Below are positions 8,526-17,140 of a stretch of 64,000 nt of DNA, piece after piece. This stretch comes from Azospirillum thermophilum (GTDB taxonomy: Bacteria > Pseudomonadota > Alphaproteobacteria > Azospirillales > Azospirillaceae). Position numbers and translations under genes: made by a program. The notes under the pieces were generated by a model. That model did not search any database. It was not told the origin of the DNA and saw only the letters and a program-made list of their open reading frames with translations. The stretch lies in assembly GCF_003130795.1 (NCBI RefSeq), contig NZ_CP029354.1, forward strand, positions 541,263-605,262, given 5' to 3'. Numbering within the stretch: position 1 is the first letter of the stretch; each line of letters starts with the position of its first letter.

Positions 8526-9485
8526 ATGACGAAGACCGATGCTGAACCGCCCGCCGTTTCGATCGGCGTGCCCGTCTACAACGGCGAGCGCCTGCTGGCG
8601 CGGGCCCTCGACTCCCTCTGCGCCCAGACGTACGCGGATGTGGAGATCATCATTTCCGACAACGCGTCGACCGACGGGACGGAGGCGATCTGCCGTGCCT
8701 ATGCGGCGCGCCATCCCCACATCCGCTACCACCGGCAGCCGCGCAACCTCGGGGCGGCCGGCAACTTCAACTTCGTCTTCCGGCAGGCGCGCGGCCGCTT
8801 CTTCAAATGGGCGGCGCATGACGACGTGCTGGCGCCGGGCTATCTGGCCGCCTGCGTCGAGGCGCTGGAGGCGCACCCCGATGCGGTGCTGGCCGGCACC
8901 GACGCCGGGCTGATCAACGACGACGGTTCGCCCCTGGCCTACGACGCCGAGCGCAGGACCTTCATCGACCGCTACGGCAAGTCCTGGTACTGGGCGCCGG
9001 AGCCGGACAGCGGCACCAGCTCCGCCGATCCGGTCCGCCGCTTCGCCACGCTGGTGCTGCGCGACAGCTGGTGCCTGGAGGTGTTCGGGCTGATCCGGAC
9101 CGAAGCTCTGCGCCGCTCCTCGCTGATCGGGTCCTACTACGGGTCGGACAAGATCCTGCTGGCCGAACTCGCCACCATCGGCCGCTTCCACAAGGTGCCG
9201 GAGCCGCTGTTCCTGCGCGGCTGCCAGCCGGCACAGTCGAGCTACCTGACGCCGCAGCAGCAGGCGGCCTGGATCCGCGGCAGGCAGACCCGCAGCTTCG
9301 ACCAGGGCTGGATGGCCTGGCACCTGCTGCGGGCGAGCCTGCGGCCGGAGCTGTCGCTGCCGCAGAAGCTCGCCTGCGCCGGCTGCGTCGTGCGCCATGC
9401 GATCAAGCCGGAGAAGCTGAAGCGGCTGGTGGTGCCCGGCCCCAACAACTACTTCGGCATCGGTGCCCGGACGGCCAGGAACTGA
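8526..9485 (+). CDS. Glycosyltransferase family 2 (GT-A)
   Basis: A 319-residue GT-A glycosyltransferase with the family 2 signature VSIGVPVYNGERLLARALDS at the N-terminus, IIISDNASTDGT, and the metal/nucleotide-binding stretch FKWAAHDDVLAPGYL carrying D-D in the place of D-x-D. The start is set at ATG 8526 because GGAG (8515-8518) lies 7 bases upstream and the family begins with this segment; the upstream in-frame extension is AT-rich and uncharacteristic. It transfers a sugar from an NDP-sugar onto the growing repeat unit (family knowledge). It stands alone on this strand between two leftward operons and ends against the convergent WecG-type gene. Confidence 0.86.
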   Translation: MTKTDAEPPAVSIGVPVYNGERLLARALDSLCAQTYADVEIIISDNASTDGTEAICRAYAARHPHIRYHRQPRNLGAAGNFNFVFRQARGRFFKWAAHDDVLAPGYLAACVEALEAHPDAVLAGTDAGLINDDGSPLAYDAERRTFIDRYGKSWYWAPEPDSGTSSADPVRRFATLVLRDSWCLEVFGLIRTEALRRSSLIGSYYGSDKILLAELATIGRFHKVPEPLFLRGCQPAQSSYLTPQQQAAWIRGRQTRSFDQGWMAWHLLRASLRPELSLPQKLACAGCVVRHAIKPEKLKRLVVPGPNNYFGIGARTARN

Positions 9486-9499
9486 CCCCCGGGCGGCCG

Positions 9500-9513
9500 G
9501 GTACGAGCGTACC
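9500..9513. terminator. Possible short hairpin between convergent genes
   Basis: GGTACG-AG-CGTACC is a small perfect inverted repeat in the 34-bp gap between the convergent GT2 and WecG-type genes. It has no T-run, so assignment as a terminator rests on its position only. Confidence 0.3.
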
Positions 9514-9519
9514 GTCATC

Positions 9520-10317
9520 TCACCAGTCCCCCGGATAGCGGCGCCAGCCCATCCGCTGCACGAACACCCGCAGCACGAAGCGCGGGTTGTTGGTCAGGTA
9601 GCGGCCGGCGAGGCGCCGCGGCTCGGTCGCCATGCGGAAGGCCCACTCCAGCCCGCTGCGCTGCATCCACAGCGGCGCCTGCTTCTTCAGCCCGGCATGG
9701 AAGTCGAAGGCGGCGCCGACCCCGATCAGGACCGGCGCCTGCAACCGCCCGACGAAGCGGGCCATCCAGCGCTCCTGCTTGGGCGTGCTGAGCCCGACCC
9801 AGACGATGTCGGCGCCGCTGGCGTCGATGCGGCGGACGAGGGCCTCCTCCTCCTCGGCGGTCAGGGGCCGGAAGGGCGGCGTGCAGGTGCCGACCACCTG
9901 CAGCCCGGGAAAACGACGGGTCATCCGCGACTTCAGCAGCGCCGCGACGTCCGGCCCGCCGCCGTAATAGAAATGGCGCCAGCCGGTCGCCAGCGAGCGC
10001 GCCGCCACCTCCAGAAACAGGTCCGGCCCGTAGACGCGCGAGACATGGTCGAAACCGGCGAGGCGCGACAGCCAGACCAGCGGCATGCCATCCGGCGTCA
10101 CCAGCCCGGCGCCGTTGTGGATGTCCTTCAGCACCGGATCGCGCTGGCTCTCCATCACGCCATGCACGCCGGTGACGCAGACATAGTGCGGGCTGCGATC
10201 GGCGATCCAGGCTTCGATGGTGTTGAGCGCCATGCCCATGTTGATGGCGCTGACGCCGACCCCCAGGACGTTCACCCTGGGAATGGCGGCGCGAGGAGTG
10301 TTCATCCGGTCGATCAT
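9520..10317 (-). CDS. WecG/TagA/CpsF family glycosyltransferase (GT26)
   Basis: A 265-residue protein with the GT26 signatures: VCVTGVHGVMESQRDPVL (acceptor/membrane-side motif), LVTPDGMPLVWLSRL, VYGPDLFLEV and GADIVWVGLSTPKQERWM near residue 175, plus IGVGAAFDFHAG. The family adds ManNAcA, GlcA, Glc or similar residues to polyprenyl-pyrophosphate-linked intermediates. The start is ATG 10317, which overlaps the preceding GT4 stop (ATGA) and so indicates translational coupling; ATG 10305 is an alternative. It is the last gene of the leftward polysaccharide operon that begins near 17140. Confidence 0.9.
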   Translation of the reverse strand: MIDRMNTPRAAIPRVNVLGVGVSAINMGMALNTIEAWIADRSPHYVCVTGVHGVMESQRDPVLKDIHNGAGLVTPDGMPLVWLSRLAGFDHVSRVYGPDLFLEVAARSLATGWRHFYYGGGPDVAALLKSRMTRRFPGLQVVGTCTPPFRPLTAEEEEALVRRIDASGADIVWVGLSTPKQERWMARFVGRLQAPVLIGVGAAFDFHAGLKKQAPLWMQRSGLEWAFRMATEPRRLAGRYLTNNPRFVLRVFVQRMGWRRYPGDW

Positions 10318-11498
10318 GCCGCGGCCCGTCCCTGCAGGCGGCTCCCTGCGGCCCGGTAGATGGCCAGGAGCCGGTCGTGGTTGGCGTCTTCGGTGTAGTG
10401 GTCCTCGAACTCCCGCCGGGCGGCGGCGCCCAGGGCGGCGCGCCGGGCGGGATCGGCCGCCAGCGCATCCAGTGCTGCGGCGAGGTCGTCCGGGTCGCCG
10501 GGCCGGAACCGCAGCCCGGTGCGCCCGTGCGCGACGATCGCCCGCATGCTGCCGAGGTCCGACGCCACCACCGGGGTGGCGCGGGCGAAGGCCTCGACGA
10601 TGGTGCGGTTGAACCCCTCGTACCAGACCGACGGCAGCACCAGGCAGGTCGCCCGCCCCATCAGGTCCAGCACCTCGGCCTGCGGCCGCCAGCCCAGCCA
10701 TTCGATGCGCGGGTCGGCGGCCGCCGCGCGGCGCACGCGGTCCGCCTCCGGCCCCTCGCCGAGGATCTTCAGCCGCAGGCCGCCGGTGACGCGCCCCCAC
10801 GCCTCCAGCAGCGTCGCCACCCCCTTCTCGGGCGTCAGCCGGCCGGCGAACAGGGCAAAGCCGCCGTCCCCCGGTCCGGGATCGAGTTTCGCCGGCAGGA
10901 AGTTGGGGCTGACGTGCAGCCGGTCCGCCGGCAGGCCGGCGGCGACGTATTTTTCCAGCGCGAAACCGTTCAGCACGATGTAGGCGTCGACCGCCCGGTT
11001 CCAGGTCCCGGCCGCCCGGTGCGCCGCCATGACGGAGGCGACGACGGCGCTGCCGGCCCGGCTGTCGCGGTAGCAGCCCCGCCGCACCCCGGGCAGGGCG
11101 AAGCGGCGGCCCAGGCAATCCTCGCACACGGCACCGTCGCGATAGAGGATGGCCGACGGGCAGGCGATGCGGAAATTGTGCAGCGTCTGCACCACCGGCA
11201 CCCCCTCGGCATGGGCGGCGTAGTAGGCGGCGGGGGAGACCAGCGGGAAGGTGTTCTCGAAATGCGCGACGTCCGGCCGCGTCTGGCGGATCAGCCAGCG
11301 CAGGTCGCGGTAGACGTCGCCGTTCCAGAAGGACTTCGCCGCCGTCGCCAGCGCGCCGATCCGCTCCACCGCGTCGTTGTGCAGGGCGAAGGAGACGACC
11401 TCGTGCCCGCGCCGGGTCAACATGGCGCGGTTGACGGCGAAGCACTGATCCTCGCCGCCCGCCTGCTGGTAGAAGTTGTGGATCTGAAGGACGCGCAT
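10314..11498 (-). CDS. Glycosyltransferase family 4
   Basis: A 394-residue GT-B enzyme. The N-terminus MRVLQIHNFYQQAGGEDQ holds the acceptor-side glycine loop; the C-terminal domain has LFAGRLTPEKGVATLLEA, LKILGEGPEADRV and the E-x7-E donor site in SVWYEGFNRTIVEAFARATP. A four-Cys cluster around residues 112-142 (C-PSAILYRDGAVC-E-DC and RRGC) is seen in a subgroup of GT4 enzymes and may bind a metal. It is translationally coupled (ATGA) to the WecG-type gene downstream. Donor and acceptor sugars are unknown. Confidence 0.87.
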   Translation of the reverse strand: MRVLQIHNFYQQAGGEDQCFAVNRAMLTRRGHEVVSFALHNDAVERIGALATAAKSFWNGDVYRDLRWLIRQTRPDVAHFENTFPLVSPAAYYAAHAEGVPVVQTLHNFRIACPSAILYRDGAVCEDCLGRRFALPGVRRGCYRDSRAGSAVVASVMAAHRAAGTWNRAVDAYIVLNGFALEKYVAAGLPADRLHVSPNFLPAKLDPGPGDGGFALFAGRLTPEKGVATLLEAWGRVTGGLRLKILGEGPEADRVRRAAAADPRIEWLGWRPQAEVLDLMGRATCLVLPSVWYEGFNRTIVEAFARATPVVASDLGSMRAIVAHGRTGLRFRPGDPDDLAAALDALAADPARRAALGAAARREFEDHYTEDANHDRLLAIYRAAGSRLQGRAAA

Positions 11499-11526
11499 CG
11501 GCCTTCCCCCGGCAGTCGTAAGCCCG

Positions 11527-12336
11527 TTACTGCACCAAGCCGACCGTCGCCGGCTTGCGCACGGCGGTCAGGCGCTGGACGTTGCTGAACATCCGCTGCG
11601 ACAGGCCGAACTCGCGGCAGAAGTCGATCCAGCCGATGTTGGCGTCGTCGGCCGCCAGCACGCCGCCCGGCGCGATGCGCGGCCAGACCAGACGGAACTG
11701 CCAGCGCATCTGGGCCGGCGTGTGCAGGTCGTCGTGGAAGAACAGGTCGACCGGGCCGACCTGGTCGAGCAGCCGCGGCAGGGCGATCCGCACGTCCTCC
11801 AGGATCAGGCGGTGACGCTTGCCAAGGCCGGCCTTGACCTGCTCCGGAATCGCCCAGCCGACGCCACCCCTGGGCCAGGCGAATTCACCGCCGTCATCGT
11901 GCCGCTTGCGGTCGGGGTTGACGTCGGCCGGCGGCAGCTCGATGGAATAGTGCATGCCGCTGCCGTTCTCGGCCATCGCCGCCCCGATGAAGGAGGTGGA
12001 GATGCCGGCGGCCACCCCCGTCTCGATCACCACCCGCGGCTTCAGCGCCCGGCACAGACCGTAGAGGATCATGCCGTCCTCGATGCTGCAGGCGCCCTGG
12101 TGGCCCTCGGCCGCCTTCACCCGGCGGATGGCGTCTTCCAGGATGGGGCGCCAGCCCTGGAAGCCGGAGAAGGCGGCGGCCGGATCGATGTCCAGCTCGG
12201 CCAGGAACTCCGCCGGATCCTCGATGCGGTGCCGCTTGAACTGAAAGGCCGCCGGCACCTCGCGCAGGGCGTCATGCCAGTTCGTGCGGTAGTAGGGCGC
12301 CTGGGCGATCGTCTTCAGGAATGGCGGAATGGCCAT
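11527..12336 (-). CDS. Class I SAM-dependent methyltransferase (Methyltransf_24/CmcI-like)
   Basis: A 269-residue protein with a Rossmann-type SAM motif (VVIETGVAAGISTSFIGAA), an acidic beta-4 segment (GPVDLFFHDDLHTPAQMRWQ) and IAPGGVLAADD. This resembles cephalosporin hydroxylase CmcI/Methyltransf_24 proteins of polysaccharide clusters, which probably O-methylate sugars. The start is set at ATG 12336, with GGAG 7 bases upstream (GGAGCAGCAACATG). That start lies inside the end of the preceding GT4 gene, giving a 65-bp overlap; the same frame is open further upstream but without recognisable protein. The target is unknown. Confidence 0.8.
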   Translation of the reverse strand: MAIPPFLKTIAQAPYYRTNWHDALREVPAAFQFKRHRIEDPAEFLAELDIDPAAAFSGFQGWRPILEDAIRRVKAAEGHQGACSIEDGMILYGLCRALKPRVVIETGVAAGISTSFIGAAMAENGSGMHYSIELPPADVNPDRKRHDDGGEFAWPRGGVGWAIPEQVKAGLGKRHRLILEDVRIALPRLLDQVGPVDLFFHDDLHTPAQMRWQFRLVWPRIAPGGVLAADDANIGWIDFCREFGLSQRMFSNVQRLTAVRKPATVGLVQ

Positions 12337-13627
12337 GTTGCTGCTCCACACACAGGTGATAGATGTCGGCCATGCGCCGTGCGCGCTCCGGCCAGGATTC
12401 GGTCGCCGCATGGGCGCGCGCCGCGGCCCCCATGCGGCGCAGCAGGTCGTGATCCGCCAGAAGCCGGCGCATCCCCTGCTCCAGCCCGGCGATGGCGGCC
12501 GCCGGCGAAGTGACGGGTGCCTTGAGGGCGGCCTGATCCGGGATCATCGCCCCCACCCCCTGGTGGTCGAGGCCGAGGACGGGAAGGCCGGCGGCCATCG
12601 CCTCCAGCACCACCGACCCGAAGGCGTCCTGCAGGCTGGTGAAGAGCAGGGCGCTCGACCCGGCGAACAGCGCATCCATCCGCTCCCGCGGGACCATGCC
12701 GAGGAAGCGGACGCTGTCCTGCAGCCCGAGCGACGCCGCCAGCGCCTGGCAGCGCTGCCGCTCCGCCCCGTCGCCCGCCACGGTCAGCCGCACCGGCAGG
12801 GTCCGCATCCGCGCCATGGCGTGCAGCGCCAGGGGCAGGGCCTTGCGCGTCTCGATCCGGCCCGCCCACAGCAGCTCCAGCCGGTCCGCCGGCGGCGCCC
12901 AGCCGGCCTGCAAGGCGTCCGGCGTCACCCCGTTGTCGAGGAAGAGATGGACGACGGGACAGCCGGCCCGCTCCAGCAGGCGTGCCGTCTCGCGGTTGGT
13001 CGCCAGGACGGCGGCGCTGCGCCGGGCGGCGGCGCGCAGGGAGGGCTGCAGCGGCAGCAGGGCGAGGCGCGTTGCGCGGAGCGCCTCCTTCGCCACGCCG
13101 GGACCGAGATAGCGGCGGAAGCGCAGCGGCGCCGACTGGCCACCGCCGATCGGCCCCCAGACGAAGGGCACGTCGAGCTGCCAGAGGCGCGGCGGCGCGT
13201 TGATCGTGCCCCAGCTCACATGGTGTGTGACGTCGAAGCGCACCCGCCCGTGCAGCCGGGCGCTCTCGCGGAAGGCGGCATGCTGCCACAGCAGGTAATG
13301 GAGGTGGATGCCCCGCTCCCCGCGGCTGCGGTCCCAGGGGTCCCAGGACGGCCCCAGTTCCACCCAGTGGACCGAAAGGCCCGGCACCGGACGGTCCGCC
13401 AGGGCGGCCTCCACCCGGTCGCGATGGGCCGGGTGGGCCACCAGCCAGACGTCGTGATGCTCGGCGAGCGACGTCGCCCAGTTCCAGGTCAGTCCGGGTT
13501 CGGACCCGACGCCCGGACAGCAGGCATGTCCGACGATCAGCACCTTCAGCCGGCGCCGGAGCACCGGACGCGGCGCCGGGCCGCCGGGCAGAGAGGATCC
13601 GGTCAAGGCGCGGCTTTCCTCGGACAT
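12272..13627 (-). CDS. Glycosyltransferase family 4
   Basis: A 451-residue GT-B glycosyltransferase. It has KVLIVGHACCPGVGSEPGLTW at the N-terminus, a conserved HHVSWGTINAPPRLWQLDVP and WGPIGGGQSAP central region, and a donor domain with LLWAGRIETRKALPLALHA, LTVAGDGAERQR and FTSLQDAFGSVVLEAMAAGL (E-x7-E-like). The start is ATG 13627, 5 bases after the methyltransferase stop. The frame is open much further upstream, but that part lies under the methyltransferase gene. Its 3' end overlaps the next gene by 65 bp. It probably adds one residue of the surface glycan. Confidence 0.86.
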   Translation of the reverse strand: MSEESRALTGSSLPGGPAPRPVLRRRLKVLIVGHACCPGVGSEPGLTWNWATSLAEHHDVWLVAHPAHRDRVEAALADRPVPGLSVHWVELGPSWDPWDRSRGERGIHLHYLLWQHAAFRESARLHGRVRFDVTHHVSWGTINAPPRLWQLDVPFVWGPIGGGQSAPLRFRRYLGPGVAKEALRATRLALLPLQPSLRAAARRSAAVLATNRETARLLERAGCPVVHLFLDNGVTPDALQAGWAPPADRLELLWAGRIETRKALPLALHAMARMRTLPVRLTVAGDGAERQRCQALAASLGLQDSVRFLGMVPRERMDALFAGSSALLFTSLQDAFGSVVLEAMAAGLPVLGLDHQGVGAMIPDQAALKAPVTSPAAAIAGLEQGMRRLLADHDLLRRMGAAARAHAATESWPERARRMADIYHLCVEQQHGHSAIPEDDRPGALLPHELA

Positions 13628-13632
13628 GTCCG

Positions 13633-14838
13633 TCACAGCGTCAGGATCTGCGGATGGCAATGCAGCGCGGCGAGGTCGCGGGCGACCTCCTCGCGGTACT
13701 GCGGGTTGACCACGATCACCACGTCGGGCGAGGCGAGCGCCAGCTCCGCCGGCGAGACGATCGGGTGGCCGGAGGTCGGCAGCCAGTAGCCGTGCCGGTT
13801 CGGGTTGATGTCGGTCACCATCGCGACCTCTTCCCGGATGCCGAGCGTGGTCAGGAAGGAGACCGCCTTCGACCCCGAGCCCCACAGCGCCACCGTCTTG
13901 CCCGCCCTGTGCAGCGCGGCCAGCCGGTCCTTCCAGCCGTTCCGGACCTCGGCCGCCTTCGCGGCGAAGCTCCGGGCCCGCCGGCGCAGTGCCTCGCGGT
14001 CGATGCGTGCGGGGATGCCGGAACCGGAGACCGGCCGGGCGGCGATCATCAGATACTGGCCGCCGTAGCCGGTCCACACCTCCTGCGGCTCGAAGCCGGT
14101 GCGGACGAACAGCCCGGCCAGCGCGTCGGCGGTGAAGTAGGAGACATGCTCGTAATACACGTCCCAGAAGGCGGCATCGTCCAGAATGCGGTCAGCGTCC
14201 GGGACCATGAAGAAGACCGCGCTGCCGCGGTCCCCGATCACGCTGCGCACATGGCGCAGGAAGCGTCCGACGTCGTAGACATGCTCCAGTGTCATCTTGC
14301 AGCAGACGAGCGCGCCGGGATCGACCAGGGTCCCCTCGTGGAAATACTCGGGCACCACCTGCAGCTTGCCGGCGACATGCCCGCCGAAACGGCCCGGCTC
14401 GAATCCGGGGTCGTACCCGATGCCTTCCGCGGCCCCCTCCTCCACCAGCAGAGCGAGGAACTCGCCCTTGCCGCAGCCGATCTCCAGCACGCGGGCGCCC
14501 TGCAGTCCGAAGCGCGCCATCACGTCCTGTGCCAGCGCGCGGTGGAAGGCGTTGAAGGTGGGGGAGTAGCCCTGCGTCTCCTCATAGCCGGCGGCGTAGA
14601 CGGTCTTGCCCTCCTCCCACCGCGCATTGACGATGAAGCCGCAGTCGCCGCACAGGCACAGCTCCAGGTCGCCGCTCGGGAAGGCGAGCGCCTCGCGGCG
14701 GCTGCGGATCAGCATGCAGCTGTTGGTCGGCACGCCGGCCACGCTGTAGAAGGGCTCCATGCCTGCCGCGCCGCAGCTCGGGCAGCGCCGGCCGGCCGGC
14801 CCATCCGCCGCCACGCGATCCTCGACAGTCAGCGTCAT
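13633..14838 (-). CDS. Sugar C-methyltransferase-type protein (zinc-binding N-terminus, SAM domain, Methyltransf_14-like C-terminus)
   Basis: A 401-residue three-part protein. The N-terminal zinc-ribbon has C-P-S-C near residue 20 and C-L-C-G-D-C near residue 60; the SAM domain has RVLEIGCGKGEFLALL; the C-terminal Rossmann-like part has VALWGSGSKAVSFLTTL, VTDINPNRHGYWLP and VVNPQYREEV. This is the architecture of TylC3-type NDP-hexose C-methyltransferases and their relatives. The start ATG 14838 shares one base with the preceding stop (TGATG). It is a paralogue of the gene at 20272-21495 and has the same architecture as its neighbour at 14838-16061, so the locus probably makes a methyl-branched or otherwise modified sugar (inference). 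Confidence 0.82.
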   Translation of the reverse strand: MTLTVEDRVAADGPAGRRCPSCGAAGMEPFYSVAGVPTNSCMLIRSRREALAFPSGDLELCLCGDCGFIVNARWEEGKTVYAAGYEETQGYSPTFNAFHRALAQDVMARFGLQGARVLEIGCGKGEFLALLVEEGAAEGIGYDPGFEPGRFGGHVAGKLQVVPEYFHEGTLVDPGALVCCKMTLEHVYDVGRFLRHVRSVIGDRGSAVFFMVPDADRILDDAAFWDVYYEHVSYFTADALAGLFVRTGFEPQEVWTGYGGQYLMIAARPVSGSGIPARIDREALRRRARSFAAKAAEVRNGWKDRLAALHRAGKTVALWGSGSKAVSFLTTLGIREEVAMVTDINPNRHGYWLPTSGHPIVSPAELALASPDVVIVVNPQYREEVARDLAALHCHPQILTL

Positions 14839-16061
14839 CAGACGATCCTCACTTCGGGAATGGGGACGAGGAAGCGGCCGCCGGCATCGCGGTAGGCCTG
14901 CTGCTGAGCCAGGATCTCGTCGGCGAAGTTCCAGGACAGCAGCAGCACGCAGTCCGGCCGGTCCTCCGACAGCGTCTCCACCGGCAGGATCGGCAGCCGC
15001 TGACCGGTCATGTATCTGCCGTGCTTGTGGTGGTTCCGGTCGACCACATAGTCGATGAGGTCGCGGCCGATCCCGACATAGTTGATCAACGTGGCACCCT
15101 TCGCCGCCGCCCCGTAGGCGGCGAGCCGCAGCCCCTGGTCGCGCAGCGCGGCCAGGGTAGCCCGCAGGGTCTCGCGCAGCCGCTCCACCCGGACGCCGAA
15201 GTCGAGGTAGTAGCCGATGCGGTCGATGCCGAGCGTCCGCTCCTCCGCCAGCAGCGCGGTGACCGCCTCGCCGGGCTCCTCGCGGTGGCCGACATGGATG
15301 CGCAGGGAACCGCCATGGATCGGCAGCCGCCGCACGTCGTTGACCCACAGCCCGTGCCGTCCCATCAGCGCGGTCAGTGCCGTCAGCGAGAAGTAGCAGA
15401 GGTGCTGGTGGTAGATGGTGTCGAACTCGCAGTGGTCGACCAGATCGCGGACATAGGGCATCTCGATGGAGGCCACCCCGTCCTCGGCCAGCAGGATCGC
15501 GATCGCCTCGACGAAGTCGTTCAGGCCGGCGACATGGGCCAGCACGTTGTTGGCGATGATGACGTCCGCCCGGCCCCGCTCGTCGCGGATGCGGCGGGCC
15601 AGCGCGCTGTCGAAGAAGGCGACCTCGGTCGGCACGCCGCGGTCGCGCGCCGCCGCAGCCGGTCCCGCCGCCGGGTCGATGCCCAGCACCGGGATGCCGG
15701 CCTCGACGAAGTTGCGCAGCAGGTAGCCGTCGTTGCTCGCCAGTTCCACCACGAAGCTGTCGGGACCGAGCCCGCGGCTGCCCATCAGCTCCAGCGCGTT
15801 CTCCCGCGAGTGGCGCAGCAGTTCCGGGGAGAAGGAGGAATAATAGGGATAGTCGCGGCAGAACAGGTCTTCCGGCGGCACCGTGTAGTCGATCTGCACC
15901 AGGCCGCAGTGCGGGCAGAACACCACGTTCAGCGGGAAGGCCTGCTCCGGCCTGCCGAGATCGGCCTCGGCGACGAGCCGGTCGGCGACGGGGATGGAGC
16001 CGAGATCCAGCACCGGAAGGAGATCGGGCGCGGAGCAGGACCGGCAGCGGTCGATCTTCAT
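14838..16061 (-). CDS. Sugar C-methyltransferase-type protein (Methyltransf_13/SAM/Methyltransf_14)
   Basis: A 407-residue protein beginning MKIDRCRSCSAPDLLPVLDL, with C-x2-C followed by FCPHCGLVQ to form a four-Cys zinc site. The SAM domain contains VELASNDGYLLRNFVEAGIP (motif I, with N-D-G-Y in place of G-x-G) and ADVIIANNVLAHVAGLNDFV; the C-terminal part has LAAYGAAAKGATLINYVGI. These segments match the NDP-hexose 3-C-methyltransferase (TylC3-like) family, which methylates keto-sugar nucleotides. It lies between the sugar epimerase (14-bp gap) and a second methyltransferase (one-base overlap). The sugar nucleotide is unknown; a CDP-hexose is possible because rfbF is in the same locus. Confidence 0.86.
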   Translation of the reverse strand: MKIDRCRSCSAPDLLPVLDLGSIPVADRLVAEADLGRPEQAFPLNVVFCPHCGLVQIDYTVPPEDLFCRDYPYYSSFSPELLRHSRENALELMGSRGLGPDSFVVELASNDGYLLRNFVEAGIPVLGIDPAAGPAAAARDRGVPTEVAFFDSALARRIRDERGRADVIIANNVLAHVAGLNDFVEAIAILLAEDGVASIEMPYVRDLVDHCEFDTIYHQHLCYFSLTALTALMGRHGLWVNDVRRLPIHGGSLRIHVGHREEPGEAVTALLAEERTLGIDRIGYYLDFGVRVERLRETLRATLAALRDQGLRLAAYGAAAKGATLINYVGIGRDLIDYVVDRNHHKHGRYMTGQRLPILPVETLSEDRPDCVLLLSWNFADEILAQQQAYRDAGGRFLVPIPEVRIV

Positions 16062-16075
16062 GGCTGCCGCCTCCG

Positions 16076-17140
16076 TCAGATCAGCGGACCGGCGGGGAAG
16101 ACGGGCGCCACGGGCGGAGCCCAGCGCAGCCGCTCGTCCACCAGCCCTTCGGACATCAGGGTCTTGAGATGGGCGAGGCGCTGGTACTTCGGCCCCTCGA
16201 AATCCTCCACGGTCAGCCCGACGTTGGAGAAGCTCTCATAGAGCTCCAGGATGCCGCGCGGAACGCTCCACTGCGGACGGAAGCGCGGCAGCTTCGAGGC
16301 GATCTTCGAGCAGTCGACGCGGTAGCTGCGGCGGTCGGCGTCGGACTTGTCCATATAGGCGATGCGGGCGCCGGGAACCGCCTCCTCCACCAGCTCGGCG
16401 ATCTCGCGGACCAGATAGTTCTCGGTGGTGACGCCGACGTTGAAGACCTCGCAATGCACGGTGTCGCGCGGCGCCTCCAGAGCGGCGACGAAGGCGCGGC
16501 TGATGTCCTCGATATGGACCAGCGGGCGCCAGGCCATGCCGTTGCTCTTCAGCAGCACCTGCCCCTTGGCCACGGCATAGGCGGTCAGGTTGTTGACCAC
16601 CAGATCGAAGCGGATGCGCGGCGACAGGCCGTAGGCGGTGGCCGAACGCAGGAAGACCGGCGAGAAGTCGTCGGTCGCCAGACGCCGCAGATCCTCCTCC
16701 GCCCGCAGCTTCGACACGGCGTAGGGAGTGACCGGACGGGGCTGGGACTCCTCGCTCACCCAGTCCTCGCCGGCCGCACCGTAGACGCTGCAGGTCGAGG
16801 AGAAGATGAAGCGCGTCACGCCGGCCTGCCGGGCCAGCCGGGCCAGCCGGGTCGTCGCCTCGTGGTTGATCTCCAGCGTCACCTCCGGCATCAGGTCGCC
16901 GAGGGGATCGTTGCACAGGCCGGCCAGATGCATCACCGCGTCGAAGCCCGCGAGGTCGGAGGCCTCCAGTTCGCGGATGTCCTTGCGGATGCCGGTCACC
17001 AGCGGCGCGTCGGGCGCCCCGTAGGTGCAGTCGTCATAGAGATACATGTCGGCGCCGGCCACCTCATGCCCTGCCCGGCGGAGCAGACGGACGAGGGCGG
17101 CACCGATATAGCCATGGTGACCCGAGACGAAAACGCGCAT
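16076..17140 (-). CDS. NAD-dependent sugar epimerase/dehydratase (extended SDR)
   Basis: A 354-residue extended SDR protein: MRVFVSGHHGYIGAALV (G-x2-G-x2-G), HLAGLCNDP, FSSTCSVYG (catalytic Ser/Thr), YAVSK (Y-x3-K) and RSATAYGLSPRIRFDLVVNN. The start is ATG 17140, with GGAGGGG about 8 bases upstream; an open extension to 17242 has no similarity. The family acts on NDP-hexoses (epimerase, reductase or dehydratase), and this subgroup often sits with C-methyltransferases. It is the first gene of the leftward operon 17140-9520. The exact reaction cannot be assigned from sequence. Confidence 0.83.
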   Translation of the reverse strand: MRVFVSGHHGYIGAALVRLLRRAGHEVAGADMYLYDDCTYGAPDAPLVTGIRKDIRELEASDLAGFDAVMHLAGLCNDPLGDLMPEVTLEINHEATTRLARLARQAGVTRFIFSSTCSVYGAAGEDWVSEESQPRPVTPYAVSKLRAEEDLRRLATDDFSPVFLRSATAYGLSPRIRFDLVVNNLTAYAVAKGQVLLKSNGMAWRPLVHIEDISRAFVAALEAPRDTVHCEVFNVGVTTENYLVREIAELVEEAVPGARIAYMDKSDADRRSYRVDCSKIASKLPRFRPQWSVPRGILELYESFSNVGLTVEDFEGPKYQRLAHLKTLMSEGLVDERLRWAPPVAPVFPAGPLI